Of a stretch of 64,000 nucleotides of DNA, positions 9,943 to 19,617 are shown piece by piece. The notes beneath the pieces were generated by a model that worked only from the letters and a program-made list of their open reading frames with translations, searched no databases and was not told the DNA's origin. This DNA is from CAVPMN01 sp963706425 (GTDB lineage: Bacteria; Actinomycetota; Acidimicrobiia; Acidimicrobiales; Acidimicrobilacustridaceae). The first letter of the stretch is position 1; every line of letters starts with the position of its first letter. The translations under genes were made by a program, and so were the position numbers. The stretch covers positions 124,001 to 188,000 of the forward strand of contig CAVPMN010000001.1 in the NCBI GenBank assembly GCA_963706425.1, given 5' to 3'.

Positions 9943-10114
9943 GTGGCTCGTGGCCTCCGTGCGGGCGGGGCGAGGGGTGCAGGATCGAGGCTAGGCCAGG
10001 ACGACCCGCCGGTGCAGTGACGAAACAAGAACGAGGGCAGGGCGATGGTGCCCCTACTCGGCTGCTGATCCTACCGGGTCGTAACCCAATCGCAACAGTC
10101 GGCCCGGGCTGCGT

Positions 10115-10528
10115 TCAACCCCCGAGCGTGGGGAACCAGAGGGCGATCTCGCGGGCGGCGGACTCGGCCGAGTCCGAGCCGTGGATCAGGTTCTCGGTGA
10201 AGAGGATGCCGAGGTCACCGCGGATGGTGCCGGGGGCGGCGTCGCGGGGGTTGGTGGCGCCCATCATCGTGCGCACGACCTGCCAGGTGTCCTCGGGGCC
10301 CTCGACCACGAGGACCACGGCCGGGCCGCGGGTGATGAACTCGATGAGCTCGCCGTAGAACGGCTTGTCGGCGTGCTCGGCGTAGTGCTCGGCGGCGATG
10401 GTCTCGGTGACCTGGCGCAGCTCCATGGCGACGATGCTCAGGTCGCGGCGTTCGAACCGGGCGATGATCTCACCGACGAGGCCACGTTCGACGGCGTCGG
10501 GCTTGCAGATGACGAGGGTGCGATCCAT
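10115..10528 (-). CDS. ndk: Nucleoside diphosphate kinase
   Basis: Transfers the gamma phosphate from ATP to other NDPs via a phospho-histidine. The 137-residue protein starts MDRTLVICKPDAVERGLVGE and has the active-site segment ENLIHGSDS, in which the catalytic histidine is normally found. Length matches the family. It stands alone between mreB and the folC terminator region. Confidence 0.97.
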   Translation of the reverse strand: MDRTLVICKPDAVERGLVGEIIARFERRDLSIVAMELRQVTETIAAEHYAEHADKPFYGELIEFITRGPAVVLVVEGPEDTWQVVRTMMGATNPRDAAPGTIRGDLGILFTENLIHGSDSAESAAREIALWFPTLGG

Positions 10529-10565
10529 AGGGGCGTGAGGCTAGGCCGCTCCCCCACCCCCCACG

Positions 10566-10612
10566 AAATCGGTGCGTGAAACAACCCAGGAGGTTGTTTC
10601 ACGCACCAATTT
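10566..10612 (-). terminator. Intergenic palindrome, copy 1 (candidate folC terminator)
   Basis: Inverted repeat with arms GGTGCGTGAAACAACC (10571-10586) and GGTTGTTTCACGCACC (10592-10607), a 5-base loop CAGGA, and a further AAAT/ATTT pairing outside one mismatch. It lies between the ndk start and the folC stop. There is no T-run of the classical kind. A second copy with the same outer arm but a different, still paired, inner stem occurs at 28196-28244. Confidence 0.6.
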
Positions 10613-10669
10613 GGCGGGGTTCGCCCAGTGAGCGGCGGGGTTCGCTCGGTGAGCGGCGGGGTTCGCTCA
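10613..10669. repeat. Three tandem ~21-bp units ending in the folC stop
   Basis: Units at 10613-10633, 10634-10654 and a diverged third from 10655 share the pattern GGCGGGGTTCGCYCRGTGAGC. The third unit includes the folC stop codon (10667-10669). Purpose unknown; it may be slippage-generated sequence between the gene end and the palindrome. Confidence 0.7.
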
Positions 10670-11977
10670 GCGGGTGAGATGGGTGCGGGCGGCGCCGGCC
10701 ACGTAGAGCGAGCCGGTGATCAACACGGCGTCGTCCTCGTCGGCGAGAGCGCCGGCCCGGTCGACGGCGTCGTCGACCGACGACACCACTTCGACGTCGG
10801 CCTGCGGCGCCAGACGGCGGGCGGCCTCGGCGATCACGTGCGCCGGGATGGCCCGAGGCGACGGTGCCGTGCACGCGATGACGAAGTCGGCGCGGTCGAT
10901 GTCGAGCGCGGCGAGCATCTCGTCGGGGTCGCGCTCGCCGAGCAGACCGACGACGACGATGCGGCGGCCGGGCGAGTCGAAGTCGTCGGCGAGCGTCTCG
11001 GCCACTGCCTGCGCGCCGGCGGGGTTGTGAGCCCCGTCGATGACGACCAGCGGCGATCGGCCCACCACCTCGAACCGCCCCGGCAAGGTGAGGCCGAGGA
11101 ACGCCTCACGCACCACGTCGGCCTCGAGTGCGCGCCCGAAGAACGCTTCGGCCACCGTGACCGCCAGCGCGGCGTTGTCGGCCTGATGGCGGCCGTGCAC
11201 CGGGATGAACACGTCGTCGATGACGCCGCCGGGTGTGCGGATGTCGATCATCCGGCCGCCGACCGCCTCCCGATCGGCGTCGACGTCGAAGTCGTCGCCG
11301 CGCACCCACGTGCCGACGTGAGGCTCTCGTTCGAAGACGGCCCGCAGCGCGGCATCGGTCTCGCCGAGCACGAGGAACGAATCGGGCTTGATGATGCCGG
11401 CCTTCTCACCCGCCACCGCGGCGCGCCAATCACCCACGCCGTCTGTGTGGTCACGGCCGATGTTGGTGACCACGGCCACCTGGGCGTCGACCACGTTGGT
11501 GGCGTCGAACCGGCCCAGCAGACCCACCTCGACGACCGCGACGTCGACGGCGATCTCGGCGAACCACGACAGCGCAGCGGCCGTGAGGAGCTCGAAGTAG
11601 GAGGCCTCGACACCGGCCAGCGGCTCGAGATCGGCCAGGTGCGAGATGACCGCCGCGAACGCGGCGTCGTCGATGGGCTCGAGATCCCACGACAGCCGCT
11701 CGTTCACCCGTTCGAGGTGCGGGCTGGCGTAGGTGCCGACCGTGAGCCCGTGCTCCTTCAGGAGCACGGAGACCATGCGGCCGACCGACCCCTTGCCGTT
11801 GGTGCCGGTGATGTGCACCACCTTGTAGGCCCGCTGGGGATCGCCGAGCACGTCCATCAGACGGTGCATGGTGTCGAGCGACAGCCCCTCGAACCGGCCC
11901 GCGACAGCCTCGCGATTCAGATGGCGATCGAGATAGGACAGCGCGCCGGGATAGTCGAGCCCCGGGCCGTCGAGCAC
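10667..11977 (-). CDS. folC: Folylpolyglutamate/dihydrofolate synthase
   Basis: Adds glutamate to folates (and in bifunctional forms to dihydropteroate). The 436-residue protein has the Mur-ligase-like P-loop HITGTNGKGSVGRMV, the SPHLERVNERL segment, the GLLGRFDATNVV motif, GRDHTDGVG, and DGAHNPAGAQAV in the C-terminal domain. The frame stays open far upstream through clpX, but family similarity begins only at LDYPGALSYL; the GTG at 11977 lies 4 bases past the clpX stop and is the most sensible start. It appears to be the last gene of a tig-clpP-clpX-folC operon. Confidence 0.92.
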   Translation of the reverse strand: MLDGPGLDYPGALSYLDRHLNREAVAGRFEGLSLDTMHRLMDVLGDPQRAYKVVHITGTNGKGSVGRMVSVLLKEHGLTVGTYASPHLERVNERLSWDLEPIDDAAFAAVISHLADLEPLAGVEASYFELLTAAALSWFAEIAVDVAVVEVGLLGRFDATNVVDAQVAVVTNIGRDHTDGVGDWRAAVAGEKAGIIKPDSFLVLGETDAALRAVFEREPHVGTWVRGDDFDVDADREAVGGRMIDIRTPGGVIDDVFIPVHGRHQADNAALAVTVAEAFFGRALEADVVREAFLGLTLPGRFEVVGRSPLVVIDGAHNPAGAQAVAETLADDFDSPGRRIVVVGLLGERDPDEMLAALDIDRADFVIACTAPSPRAIPAHVIAEAARRLAPQADVEVVSSVDDAVDRAGALADEDDAVLITGSLYVAGAARTHLTR

Positions 11978-11981
11978 GTGG

Positions 11982-13259
11982 TCAGGATGCGGCGCGGCGC
12001 GGGCGCGACTGCGAGGTCGTCCCGCTCGAGCGTGGCACCAGCGTGGGGTTGACCTGCTCGAGCACCACGTCGGCATCGATGACGACCTTGCCGACATCGG
12101 TGCGGCTGGGCAGGTCGTACATGACGTTGAGGAGCACCTCTTCGAGGATGGCCCGCAAGCCGCGCGCCCCGGTGCCTCGCAGCAGTGCCTGGTCGGCGAT
12201 GGCGCCGAGCGCCTCGTCGTTGAACTCGAGCTCGACGTCTTCGAACTCGAAGAACTTGCGGTACTGCTTGACGAGCGCGTTGCGCGGCTCGACCAGGATG
12301 CGCACGAGTGCTTCCTGGTCGAGGTTGTTGACCGCACCCAGCACCGGCAGGCGACCGATGAACTCGGGGATGAGCCCGAACTTGAGGAGGTCTTCGGGGA
12401 GCACCCGGCCGTAGACCTCGCCGAGGTCCTTGTCGTTGGCCGAACGGACCTCGGCCGCGAAGCCCACGCCCTTCTTGCCGATGCGGCCTTCGATGATCTT
12501 GTCGAGACCGGCGAACGCGCCACCGCAGATGAACAAGATGTTGGTGGTGTCGATCTGGATGAACTCTTGGTGCGGGTGCTTGCGGCCACCCTGGGGAGGC
12601 ACCGAGGCGGTGGTGCCCTCGAGGATCTTCAGCAGGGCCTGCTGCACGCCCTCGCCCGAGACATCGCGGGTGATCGACGGGTTCTCGCTCTTGCGGGCGA
12701 TCTTGTCGATCTCGTCGATGTAGATGATGCCCGTCTCGGCCTTCTTGACGTCGTAGTCGGCGGCCTGGATGAGCTTGAGCAGGATGTTCTCGACGTCTTC
12801 GCCGACATAGCCGGCCTCGGTGAGCGCGGTGGCGTCGGCGATGGCGAAGGGCACGTTGAGCATGCGGGCCAGCGTCTGGGCGAGCAGCGTCTTGCCGCAG
12901 CCGGTGGGCCCGATGAGCATGATGTTGCTCTTCGACAGCTCGACGTCGTCGTTGTGCGCGGCGCCGTACTGCACCCGCTTGTAGTGGTTGTAGACCGCGA
13001 CCGACAGGATCTTCTTGGCCGCGTCCTGCCCGATGATGTAGTCGTTCAGGAACTCGTAGATCTCGCGGGGCTTGGGCAGCTCCTCGAAGTGGAGGTCGGA
13101 GGTCTCGGCCAGTTCCTCTTCGATGATCTCGTTGCAGAGATCGATGCACTCATCGCAGATGTAGACGCCAGGCCCGGCGATGAGCTTCTTGACCTGCTTC
13201 TGCGACTTGCCGCAGAACGAGCACTTGAGAAGCTCTCCGCCGTCTCCGAACTTGGCCAC
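11982..13259 (-). CDS. clpX: ATP-dependent Clp protease ATP-binding subunit ClpX
   Basis: AAA+ unfoldase (425 residues) that feeds substrates to ClpP. The N-terminal zinc-binding domain has the C4 pattern (CSFCGKSQKQVK then ICDECIDLCNE). The ATPase has Walker A GPTGCGKTLLAQ, Walker B IIYIDEIDKIARK, and the pore-loop/IGF-type region that docks ClpP (VGFAAEVRS differs in sequence but occupies the area). Directly downstream of clpP. Relevant to the tmRNA system in this window, since ClpXP degrades tagged proteins ending in ALAA. Confidence 0.97.
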   Translation of the reverse strand: MAKFGDGGELLKCSFCGKSQKQVKKLIAGPGVYICDECIDLCNEIIEEELAETSDLHFEELPKPREIYEFLNDYIIGQDAAKKILSVAVYNHYKRVQYGAAHNDDVELSKSNIMLIGPTGCGKTLLAQTLARMLNVPFAIADATALTEAGYVGEDVENILLKLIQAADYDVKKAETGIIYIDEIDKIARKSENPSITRDVSGEGVQQALLKILEGTTASVPPQGGRKHPHQEFIQIDTTNILFICGGAFAGLDKIIEGRIGKKGVGFAAEVRSANDKDLGEVYGRVLPEDLLKFGLIPEFIGRLPVLGAVNNLDQEALVRILVEPRNALVKQYRKFFEFEDVELEFNDEALGAIADQALLRGTGARGLRAILEEVLLNVMYDLPSRTDVGKVVIDADVVLEQVNPTLVPRSSGTTSQSRPRRAAS

Positions 13260-13282
13260 GTCGTCTCCCCCGCGGTCTCTGC

Positions 13283-13918
13283 CTAGCGAACGGCCGTGAT
13301 CGGCCCGGACTTGTCGGCCAGCTCCCTGGCCGTGATGACCTCATCGATGATGCCGTATTCGCGGGCCTCTTCCGCGGACATCACGAAATCTCGGTCGGTG
13401 TCCTTGTTGATCTTCTCGGCCGCCTGGCCGGTGTGACGAGACAGGATCTCCTCCAGCAGCGACCGAAGTCGAAGGATTTCCTTGGCCGCCAGCTCGATGT
13501 CGGTGCCCTGGCCGAAGGCCTGGGAGTAGGGCTGGTGGATGAGGATGCGGGTGTGCGGCAGGGCCAGGCGCTTGCCCTGGGTGCCCGCCGCCAGCAGCAC
13601 GGCGGCCGCCGAGGCGGCCTGACCGAAGCAGATGGTGGCGATGTCGTTCTTGACGAACTGCATGGTGTCGTAGATCGCCAGGAGGGCGGTGATGCTGCCA
13701 CCGGGGCTGTTGATGTAGAGCGAGATGTCCTTGTCCGGGTCTTCGGACTCGAGGTGGAGCAGCTGCGCGCAGATGAGGTTGGCGGCGACGTCGTCGATCG
13801 GCCACCCGATGAAGATGATGTTCTCCTTGAGCAGCTTGGAGAACAGGTCGTACCGCTTCTCACCCAGCGCCGTCTTCTCGTCGACGTAGGGCATGTAGGC
13901 AAAGCTGGGCTCGATCAC
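13283..13918 (-). CDS. clpP: ATP-dependent Clp protease proteolytic subunit (operonic copy)
   Basis: Serine protease subunit of ClpXP/ClpCP. With the GTG at 13918 the protein is 211 residues; the catalytic serine is in GQAASAAAVLLA (Ser103), histidine in RILIHQP (His128), and the aspartate in the KINKDTDRDF region. The GTG start overlaps the tig stop (GTGA) and has GAGGA about 10 bases upstream; an ATG at 13894 is the alternative and would give 203 residues. A second, divergent clpP is at 40268-40867, so this organism probably makes a hetero-oligomeric protease as other actinobacteria do. Confidence 0.95.
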   Translation of the reverse strand: MIEPSFAYMPYVDEKTALGEKRYDLFSKLLKENIIFIGWPIDDVAANLICAQLLHLESEDPDKDISLYINSPGGSITALLAIYDTMQFVKNDIATICFGQAASAAAVLLAAGTQGKRLALPHTRILIHQPYSQAFGQGTDIELAAKEILRLRSLLEEILSRHTGQAAEKINKDTDRDFVMSAEEAREYGIIDEVITARELADKSGPITAVR

Positions 13919-15300
13919 GCTTCGGTGTCCTCTTCGCTGTCTTCGGTGGCGGTGTCGTCGATCTGGGCGTCGGAGCTGCGGTCGTCGGCGAGCTCGAGTT
14001 CGGCTCGATCGATCGCCTGACCATCCTCGTCGACGATCTCGACGGTCTCGACGAGCCAGTCGAGTGCCTTGCGCTTCCTGATGTCGGAGCGTATCGCCTG
14101 GTCCTGTCCAGCGCGCTCGAACTCGGCGCGCATCTTGGCCGGCGAGAGGCCGAGGCGCTCGGCAGCGGCGTCGTACTCGGCCTGCAGGTCGTCGTCGTCG
14201 GCTTCGATGCCCTCGGCCTCGGCCACGGCTCGCAGCGCGAGGTCGACCTTCGCCGACGTGGTGGCGGTGTCCTTCAGCTCCTCGACGAGCTGCTCCTGGG
14301 TGCGGCCGCTCATGGCCAGCCACTGTTCGAGGCCCATGTTCTGGGCCTGGAGACGCAAGCCGAGGTCGTGCAGGCGCTCCTGCATCTCGGCGTTGACCAA
14401 TGCCTCGGGCACATCCTCTTCGACCAACTCGGCGAGCGCCTCGCCGACCTTCTCGCGCAGCGCCATGTTGGCCTGCATCTTCTTGACCTGGCTCATGCGG
14501 TTGGCCAGGTCGTCGCGCAGCTCGTCGAGGGTCTCGAACTCGGACGCCTCGCTGGCGAAGTCGTCGTCGAGGTCGGGCAGCTGGCGCTCCTTCACCTCTT
14601 TGACCAGCACCCGGAAGTGCAGCTCGCCTTCGTCGGGGTCGGAGGGGTGGGCGGCGTCGAACTCGAGGATGTCGCCCACCTTGGCTCCGTGCAGCGCCTC
14701 GTCGAGCTCGCTCACGATGAGCCCGCTGTCGACCTGGTAGAGGTAGTCGTCGGCAGTGAGGCCCTCGAGAGGCTCGCCGTCCTGGGAGCCGACCACGTCG
14801 ATGGTGACGTAGTCGTCGGCGGCGGCCGGTCGCTCGACGGTGGCGAGCTCGCCGAACTGGCTGCGCAGCCGCTCGACCTGGCCGTCGATCTCCTCGTCGG
14901 AGGCCGACGGCGACGGGATGGTGACCCGCAGACCCGCATAGCCGGGCACCACGATGCGAGGACGGATCTCGACGACCGCGTCGAAAGCGACCGGCCCGTC
15001 TTCCTCGCCGTCGGTGATGTCGATCTCGGGTGCGGCGATGACATCGACGTCGTGGTCGCGCACGGCGCTGGCGTAGTACTCGGGAATGGCGTCGTTGAGC
15101 GCCTGGTGGCGAGCGGCGTCCTTGCCGATGCGGGCTTCGAGCACCTTGCGAGGCACCTTGCCGGGCCGGAAACCCGGGATGCGCACCTCTTTGGCGATCT
15201 TGCGGAAGGCGTCGTCGATGGCAGATTCGAACTCCTGCTCATCGACGGCGACCGAGAGCTTGACCTTGTTGCCCTCGAGGGGCTCGACGGTGGTTTTCAC
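13915..15300 (-). CDS. tig: Trigger factor (ribosome-bound chaperone)
   Basis: Peptidyl-prolyl isomerase and chaperone at the ribosome exit tunnel. The 461-residue protein starts MKTTVEPLEGNKVKLSVAVD, has the ribosome-binding signature GFRPGKVPRKVLEARIG (residues ~43-60), an FKBP-like middle domain, and a helical C-terminal arm. The tail is acidic (DSEEDTEA). It heads the tig-clpP-clpX-folC operon with the standard order; the stop overlaps the clpP start. Confidence 0.96.
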   Translation of the reverse strand: MKTTVEPLEGNKVKLSVAVDEQEFESAIDDAFRKIAKEVRIPGFRPGKVPRKVLEARIGKDAARHQALNDAIPEYYASAVRDHDVDVIAAPEIDITDGEEDGPVAFDAVVEIRPRIVVPGYAGLRVTIPSPSASDEEIDGQVERLRSQFGELATVERPAAADDYVTIDVVGSQDGEPLEGLTADDYLYQVDSGLIVSELDEALHGAKVGDILEFDAAHPSDPDEGELHFRVLVKEVKERQLPDLDDDFASEASEFETLDELRDDLANRMSQVKKMQANMALREKVGEALAELVEEDVPEALVNAEMQERLHDLGLRLQAQNMGLEQWLAMSGRTQEQLVEELKDTATTSAKVDLALRAVAEAEGIEADDDDLQAEYDAAAERLGLSPAKMRAEFERAGQDQAIRSDIRKRKALDWLVETVEIVDEDGQAIDRAELELADDRSSDAQIDDTATEDSEEDTEA

Positions 15301-15412
15301 AGGGCGGTGAGTGTACCGGCCAGGGTCGCGGGCCCGTGCACGGGGCGTCTGTTGACCCTCCGCGCACCCCCTGATTACCGTTCCGCCCGCAAGGAGTTGG
15401 GGGGAACGGGCG

Positions 15413-16262
15413 ATGAGATCAGAAGGTGGGGGTTCGCCGATCGCGTGCCGCGTTCGGCCGGCGGTCAGGGCGACCGTCCTCGGCGCGGTGCTCGCCGGCG
15501 CCGTGTGGCTGTGCGATGCCCCACCGGTGGCGGCGGACTACACCGGCCCCGACGACGGCGCCCGCGTCGCCGTGGTCGGTGACAGCCAGGTGGCGATCGC
15601 GACCTTCGGCGGCCACATGGTGCCGGCCCACAACGATCGGGGCCTGCAGGTCGACTCTCGTGGACACGTCGGCCGCACCATCGCGCAGGGTCGCGCCGAG
15701 ATCGACCGCGTGATCGCCAGCGGGCCCGACGTGATGGTGGTGGCGTTCGGCACCAACGACGCCTACTTCCTCGGTGCCTCCTCAGGCCCGACCGCCGATC
15801 GAAACCACGCCGCAGCGCGCGAGCAGATCGAGCAGGTCATGACCCAGATCAGCCGACGGCCGTGCGCGATCTGGGTGACACCGCGCCGTTCGGTGACGAA
15901 CCGAGCCCACAGCCGGTGGGCGGCGACGATGACCGACGACATCAAGGCTGCCGGCGCGTCACCACCGGGTGCGGGTGGTCGACTGGGAGGCGATCTCTGC
16001 TGGGCGACCCGAGTGGTTCATCGCCGACGGGGTGCACTTCACCAGCGAAGGAAGCCGAGGATTCGCCGACGCCGTGGCCACCGAGGCGGCCCGGTGCATG
16101 GCGGACATCACGGCGTTGCGCCGCACCTGGTCCTCCGTTGCGGTCCTGGGCCGCACCGAGTGCCGCCGGGGCGTGCCCTCGCAAGTCGACGCATGGCAGC
16201 CGGTGAAGTGTGTGTCTCGATCGTTCAAGGCGGTCGAACGGATCGGGTTCGCGTTCCAGTGA
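15413..16262 (+). CDS. Secreted SGNH/GDSL-type hydrolase, frame broken
   Basis: A predicted secreted esterase-like protein. Residues ~18-42 are a signal peptide (ATVLGAVLAGAVWLCDAPPV). The SGNH block I appears as AVVGDSQVA, block III as VVAFGTNDAYF, and the catalytic Asp/His block as WFIADGVHFTSEGSR. The frame breaks near 15955: before it the reading is AATMTDDIKAAGA, after it RVRVVDWEAIS. The total span is 3n+1, so one extra base explains it. Restored length is about 282 residues. AAGGAG lies about 18 bases before the ATG, somewhat far; a GGGGGAA stretch is nearer. The substrate is unknown. Confidence 0.75.
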
Positions 16263-16281
16263 GTGAACCGTCGTCGGCCGG

Positions 16282-18058
16282 CTAGAGGAAGTAGCCGATG
16301 ACGTCGATGACCACGTCGCACTCGCTGCCGGCGTAGATGGCGCAGCGACCTTCTGCGTCGATGGCGGTCACCGTCGTGGTGGCCGCGCTGCGGCCTGCCG
16401 ACGACCAGTTCACGCTGCTCGTGCCGGGGAACTCGAGACCGTTGGCGTAGATCGCCAACCAGCCGCGTGACGATGACACGGTCTGGGTGGCGACCAGGCT
16501 GACCATCACCGCAGAGGCCCACGTGGGCACGCCGGAGGCGTTAGCGGTGAGGTCGACAGGGCGAGGGGTGTCGGCCGGTAGGACCGACTGCTCCCCGACC
16601 GTCGGCTCGTAGCCCGGGCGAGAGTCGTAGACCCGGGTGGGCTGGGTGAGGGGCACGAAGCCACCTGCCGCGGTGGCGCCGGCGGCGACCCATCCCATGT
16701 CGTCGTCGCCCGCCTCCTTCACGTAGAGGGTGGCGCCCTTCACCCCGTCGGTTCTCAGGAACAGCGACCCGACCGGAGCGGCGATCGCCGCATCGGGTTC
16801 ACCCGTCCCGGCCTGCAGCGAGACCCCAGTGCTTCCCAGCCGGAGCACGCCGGTGGCATCGACGGCGACGATCGGCTCGTCGTCCTCGTCGATCACCCGC
16901 AGGAGGTCGGCGGTCTGGGCATCACTCCCCCGGCGGACGACGAGCTGGTCGGCGATCGCGGTTCGGGCCGCCCCCGGATCGCCGGGCTCGAAGGCTCGCC
17001 TGGGTGCGGAGCCGGGAGACGTCGATCAGCTCGAGGGCCGAGCCGACGAGCGAGAGGCGCCACAGATCGGTGGATGCCCGCTGCCAGAGGATCGAGGCCA
17101 GCGCACTGTCGGCGGTCGCGGCCCGAAGCGTCAGCTGGGGCGAGCCGTTGTCGGGATCGGCGGCGTTGGCATCGAGGATGAGCCCGCCCCCGCGGGACTC
17201 GACCACCAGTTGGCGGTGCAGGAAGACGTCGCCGGGGGTGTCGAAGTTGAGCACCGGCTCGTCGACCGAGTCGACGAGCCGGAAGAAGTCACCGGCCACG
17301 GTGGTGGCCAGCTTCTCGGAGGTGCCGCCGAAGGCCGTGGTGAACGCACGCACGGTCTTGGCCTGCGACCGGTCACCGGTGAGCTGCAGGTGGATCTCGG
17401 TGGTGTGCTCGATGCCCTGGCCCACGGCGTCGGCGTAGTAGTCGGCTTCGAGCTGGAGCCACGCTGCGCCGCGCGTGGCGTCGAGCCGACCACCGTGCCC
17501 GTCGACGTTCCAGCCGAGGTAGTGCACGGGGTTGGCGACGCCGTTGAACACCGCCATGTCGTCGACGACCGCCTGAAGGCTCGGGCCGCCGGCCACGGGC
17601 ACGCGATAGAGGACGAAGTCGGACTCGGGTCCGGGTGCCAACCAGATCACGGTGCCGTCGGCCCGCAGCGCAAAGCGGTCGACCTGATCGGCGGTGGTGC
17701 GGGCATAGAGGGCGATGTCGTCGGCATCGGGGAGCACGATGCCGAGCGCATCGGTCTGCTCTGCTGCGGCGACCGGATTCACCTGACCGAACGCGGTCAC
17801 GGCGCCCGCCACCAACGCACCGGTGGCTGCGGCGGTGGCCGTGCGCAGCAAGGAACGTCGATCGAGGTTCGCAGAGGACGGCGAGCCCGTCTCGATCGCG
17901 GGCCGGCGGGTGACCTCGGCGTCCGACCATTCGAGCACACCGCTGAGCTCGGCGATGCGCTCCGCCTGCTCGTCGAGTCGCCGCTGCTGGTCGGCCACGA
18001 TGGCAGTCAGCTCGGCGAGGGCCTCCTCGACCGCATCACCACTCGCCCGCTCCCCCAC
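16282..18058 (-). CDS. Tat-exported surface protein with C-terminal DSR/GYF repeat, frame broken
   Basis: A large hypothetical cell-surface protein of about 591 residues. It has an N-terminal coiled coil (VEEALAELTAIVADQQRRLD), then an internal Tat-type signal (DRRSLLRTATAAATGALVAG) about 60 residues in, a beta-rich body, and a C-terminal module running from PTRVYDSRPGYEP to VVIDVIGYFL. The same C-terminal module is repeated three times in the protein at 55241-57917. The frame breaks near 17005: LRTQAS is followed by FEPGDPGAARTAIADQ in a second frame; the span is 3n+1. Start GTG at 18058 (alternative GTG 18067); anything longer would run into tRNA-Pro. Function unknown; a role in attachment or the cell surface is inferred from architecture only. 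Confidence 0.7.
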
Positions 18059-18099
18059 GGCCGACACGCTACGCGCCGGGTCTAGGCTTGGCGATCCGC

Positions 18100-18174
18100 C
18101 GGGGTGTAGCGCAGCTTGGTTAGCGCGCCTGCTTTGGGAGCAGGAGGCCGGGAGTTCGAATCTCCCCACCCCGA
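18100..18174 (+). tRNA. tRNA-Pro (anticodon TGG)
   Basis: Acceptor arms CGGGGTG and CACCCCG pair fully; anticodon stem CCTGC/GCAGG with loop TTTGGGA gives anticodon TGG; T-arm GGGAGTTCGAATCTCCC is present. The discriminator is A and CCA is not encoded. 75 bases. Confidence 0.97.
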
Positions 18175-18264
18175 CTCGTGCCGACCGACGTCGGCCCGGC
18201 CACCGCTGGATCGAAGCGGATGAATGGCCCATGATGGGGCCCACATCGACCAGGGGGTGGGCGA

Positions 18265-18654
18265 ATGCTCGAGCGAGTCGTGGTGGGCGTGGCCAAGGCC
18301 GACCGTGGCCGCGAGGTCGCGCAGCAGGCGATGGAGCTGGCCGCTCCGTTCGGTGCGGTGGTGCATTTCGTGACGGCGGTCTCCGACGACGGCCGCACCA
18401 CGCCGGCCGAGGCCATCCGCCATGCCGAGGGCTTCCTCGACGCCCTCGGCACCGGCACCACCCTGAAGACGGTGAGCCACGCGCTGCCGGGCGACCCGAG
18501 CGATGTGCTGTTGCAGGTGGCGGGCGAGGTCGACGCCGATCTCATCGTGGTGGGCAACAAGGGGATGAAGGGTGCCGGGCGGGTGCTCGGCAGCGTGCCC
18601 AACGCGGTCGCGCATCGCGCCAAGTGCAGCGTGCTCATCCTCGACGGCGGCTGA
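18265..18654 (+). CDS. Universal stress protein (UspA family)
   Basis: A single-domain Usp of 129 residues. It opens with MLERVVVGVAKADRG and ends with the ATP-binding signature VVGNKGMKGAGRVLGSVPNA, which fits G-2X-G-9X-G(S/N), then HRAKCSVLIL. ATP-binding type proteins of this family respond to starvation and stress. Stands between tRNA-Pro and tRNA-Gly with its own short leader. Confidence 0.93.
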   Translation: MLERVVVGVAKADRGREVAQQAMELAAPFGAVVHFVTAVSDDGRTTPAEAIRHAEGFLDALGTGTTLKTVSHALPGDPSDVLLQVAGEVDADLIVVGNKGMKGAGRVLGSVPNAVAHRAKCSVLILDGG

Positions 18655-18721
18655 CCGGCTCCACGGTTCGGCTGCCGGGTCGATCGGCGCCGATGCCATG
18701 CCGTAGCTTGGGACACTGCTC

Positions 18722-18793
<72 letters not shown>

Positions 18794-18840
18794 CTCAACA
18801 GTCACATGCGCTCTACCCGAGCACCGCCTCGCGCTGGTGG

Positions 18841-19249
18841 TCACCTCGAGGCCTTCGGCGGCTCGATGCGCTCGATGGTCTCCATCCGGTCGATCGACTC
18901 TGTCAAACGATGCAACGCTCCCCACGCCGGTGCTCTCGGCGCAAGCGACGAGGTAGGCATCGGCGAAGTCGAGCCCGTTGATCTCGTACACCTCGATTGC
19001 TCGAAGGAGCAGGGCCGGGTCTACTGCAACGATGGCGTCGAACGCGATCAGCGACCGCATCGCCTCGGCGATCTGGTTGCGCGCGACCTCGTAGTACGAC
19101 TCGAGCACGTAGACCGTCTCGGCTGCGATCACGTCAGCCAAGTACAGCTCGTCGGCCGAAGCCAGGTAGGCGGTCGCCCGGACCGCCGTCTCGGGCGGAT
19201 CGCCGGTGAGGTGCCGAACGAGGATGTTGGTGTCGACGAACACGCTCAC
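18841..19249 (-). CDS. PIN-domain toxin, VapC-like, frame broken near the end
   Basis: A predicted Mg-dependent RNase of a type II toxin-antitoxin pair. PIN acidic residues are visible in MSVFVDTNILVRH, in AAETVYVLESYY, in NGLDFADAYLVA and in SFDR. As read, the frame runs on to 18785 and into tRNA-Gly. Shifting by one base near 18893 gives the ending SIDRMETIERIEPPKASR and a stop at 18841, which is the usual PIN C-terminus; the span 18841-19249 is 3n+1. Restored length is 136 residues. The start overlaps the antitoxin stop by 4 bases. Confidence 0.85.
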
Positions 19250-19494
19250 CGACGCTTGGCCGCACGGGTGGAACGGGTCTTGCGGATCACGTCATCCCAG
19301 GCGACGTTCCGCTTGGTCGCGGGCACCTGCATCGAACCGGCGAGCGACAGGAAGTCCGGAGTTCGCGCGAGAACTGCCCGGTTGCCTTCGACGTGGAACA
19401 GGACCTCGTCGCCCTCCTCCAGCCCGAGCGCTTCGCGCACCACCTTGGGCACGGTCACCTGGCCCTTCGATGTGAGCTTCGCGGCAGCGTCCAT
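19246..19494 (-). CDS. AbrB/SpoVT-type antitoxin, VapB-like
   Basis: An 82-residue DNA-binding antitoxin. The AbrB-type swapped-hairpin domain is seen in AKLTSKGQVTVPKVVREALG and LEEGDEVLFHVEGN; the C-terminal ~35 residues, ending in KTRSTRAAKRR, would bind the toxin. It is the first gene of the pair and probably autoregulates the operon. The overlap with the PIN gene is ATGA/GTGA type. Confidence 0.88.
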   Translation of the reverse strand: MDAAAKLTSKGQVTVPKVVREALGLEEGDEVLFHVEGNRAVLARTPDFLSLAGSMQVPATKRNVAWDDVIRKTRSTRAAKRR

Positions 19495-19617
19495 ACCGGC
19501 TCCTTACGTTTGGATCGAAGTAAGAATACTCCGGTTCCTCCGGATCACCAGCCGTCAGTGACCCCGTGCCGCCATGCCACCGCCGGCCGTATCGGAATCC
19601 CCTGCGCCGGCGATTGC

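Noticed and set aside
10667..12589. folC as a 640-residue protein
   Set aside because: The extra ~200 residues are the out-of-frame shadow of clpX; FolC similarity begins at the GTG at 11977.
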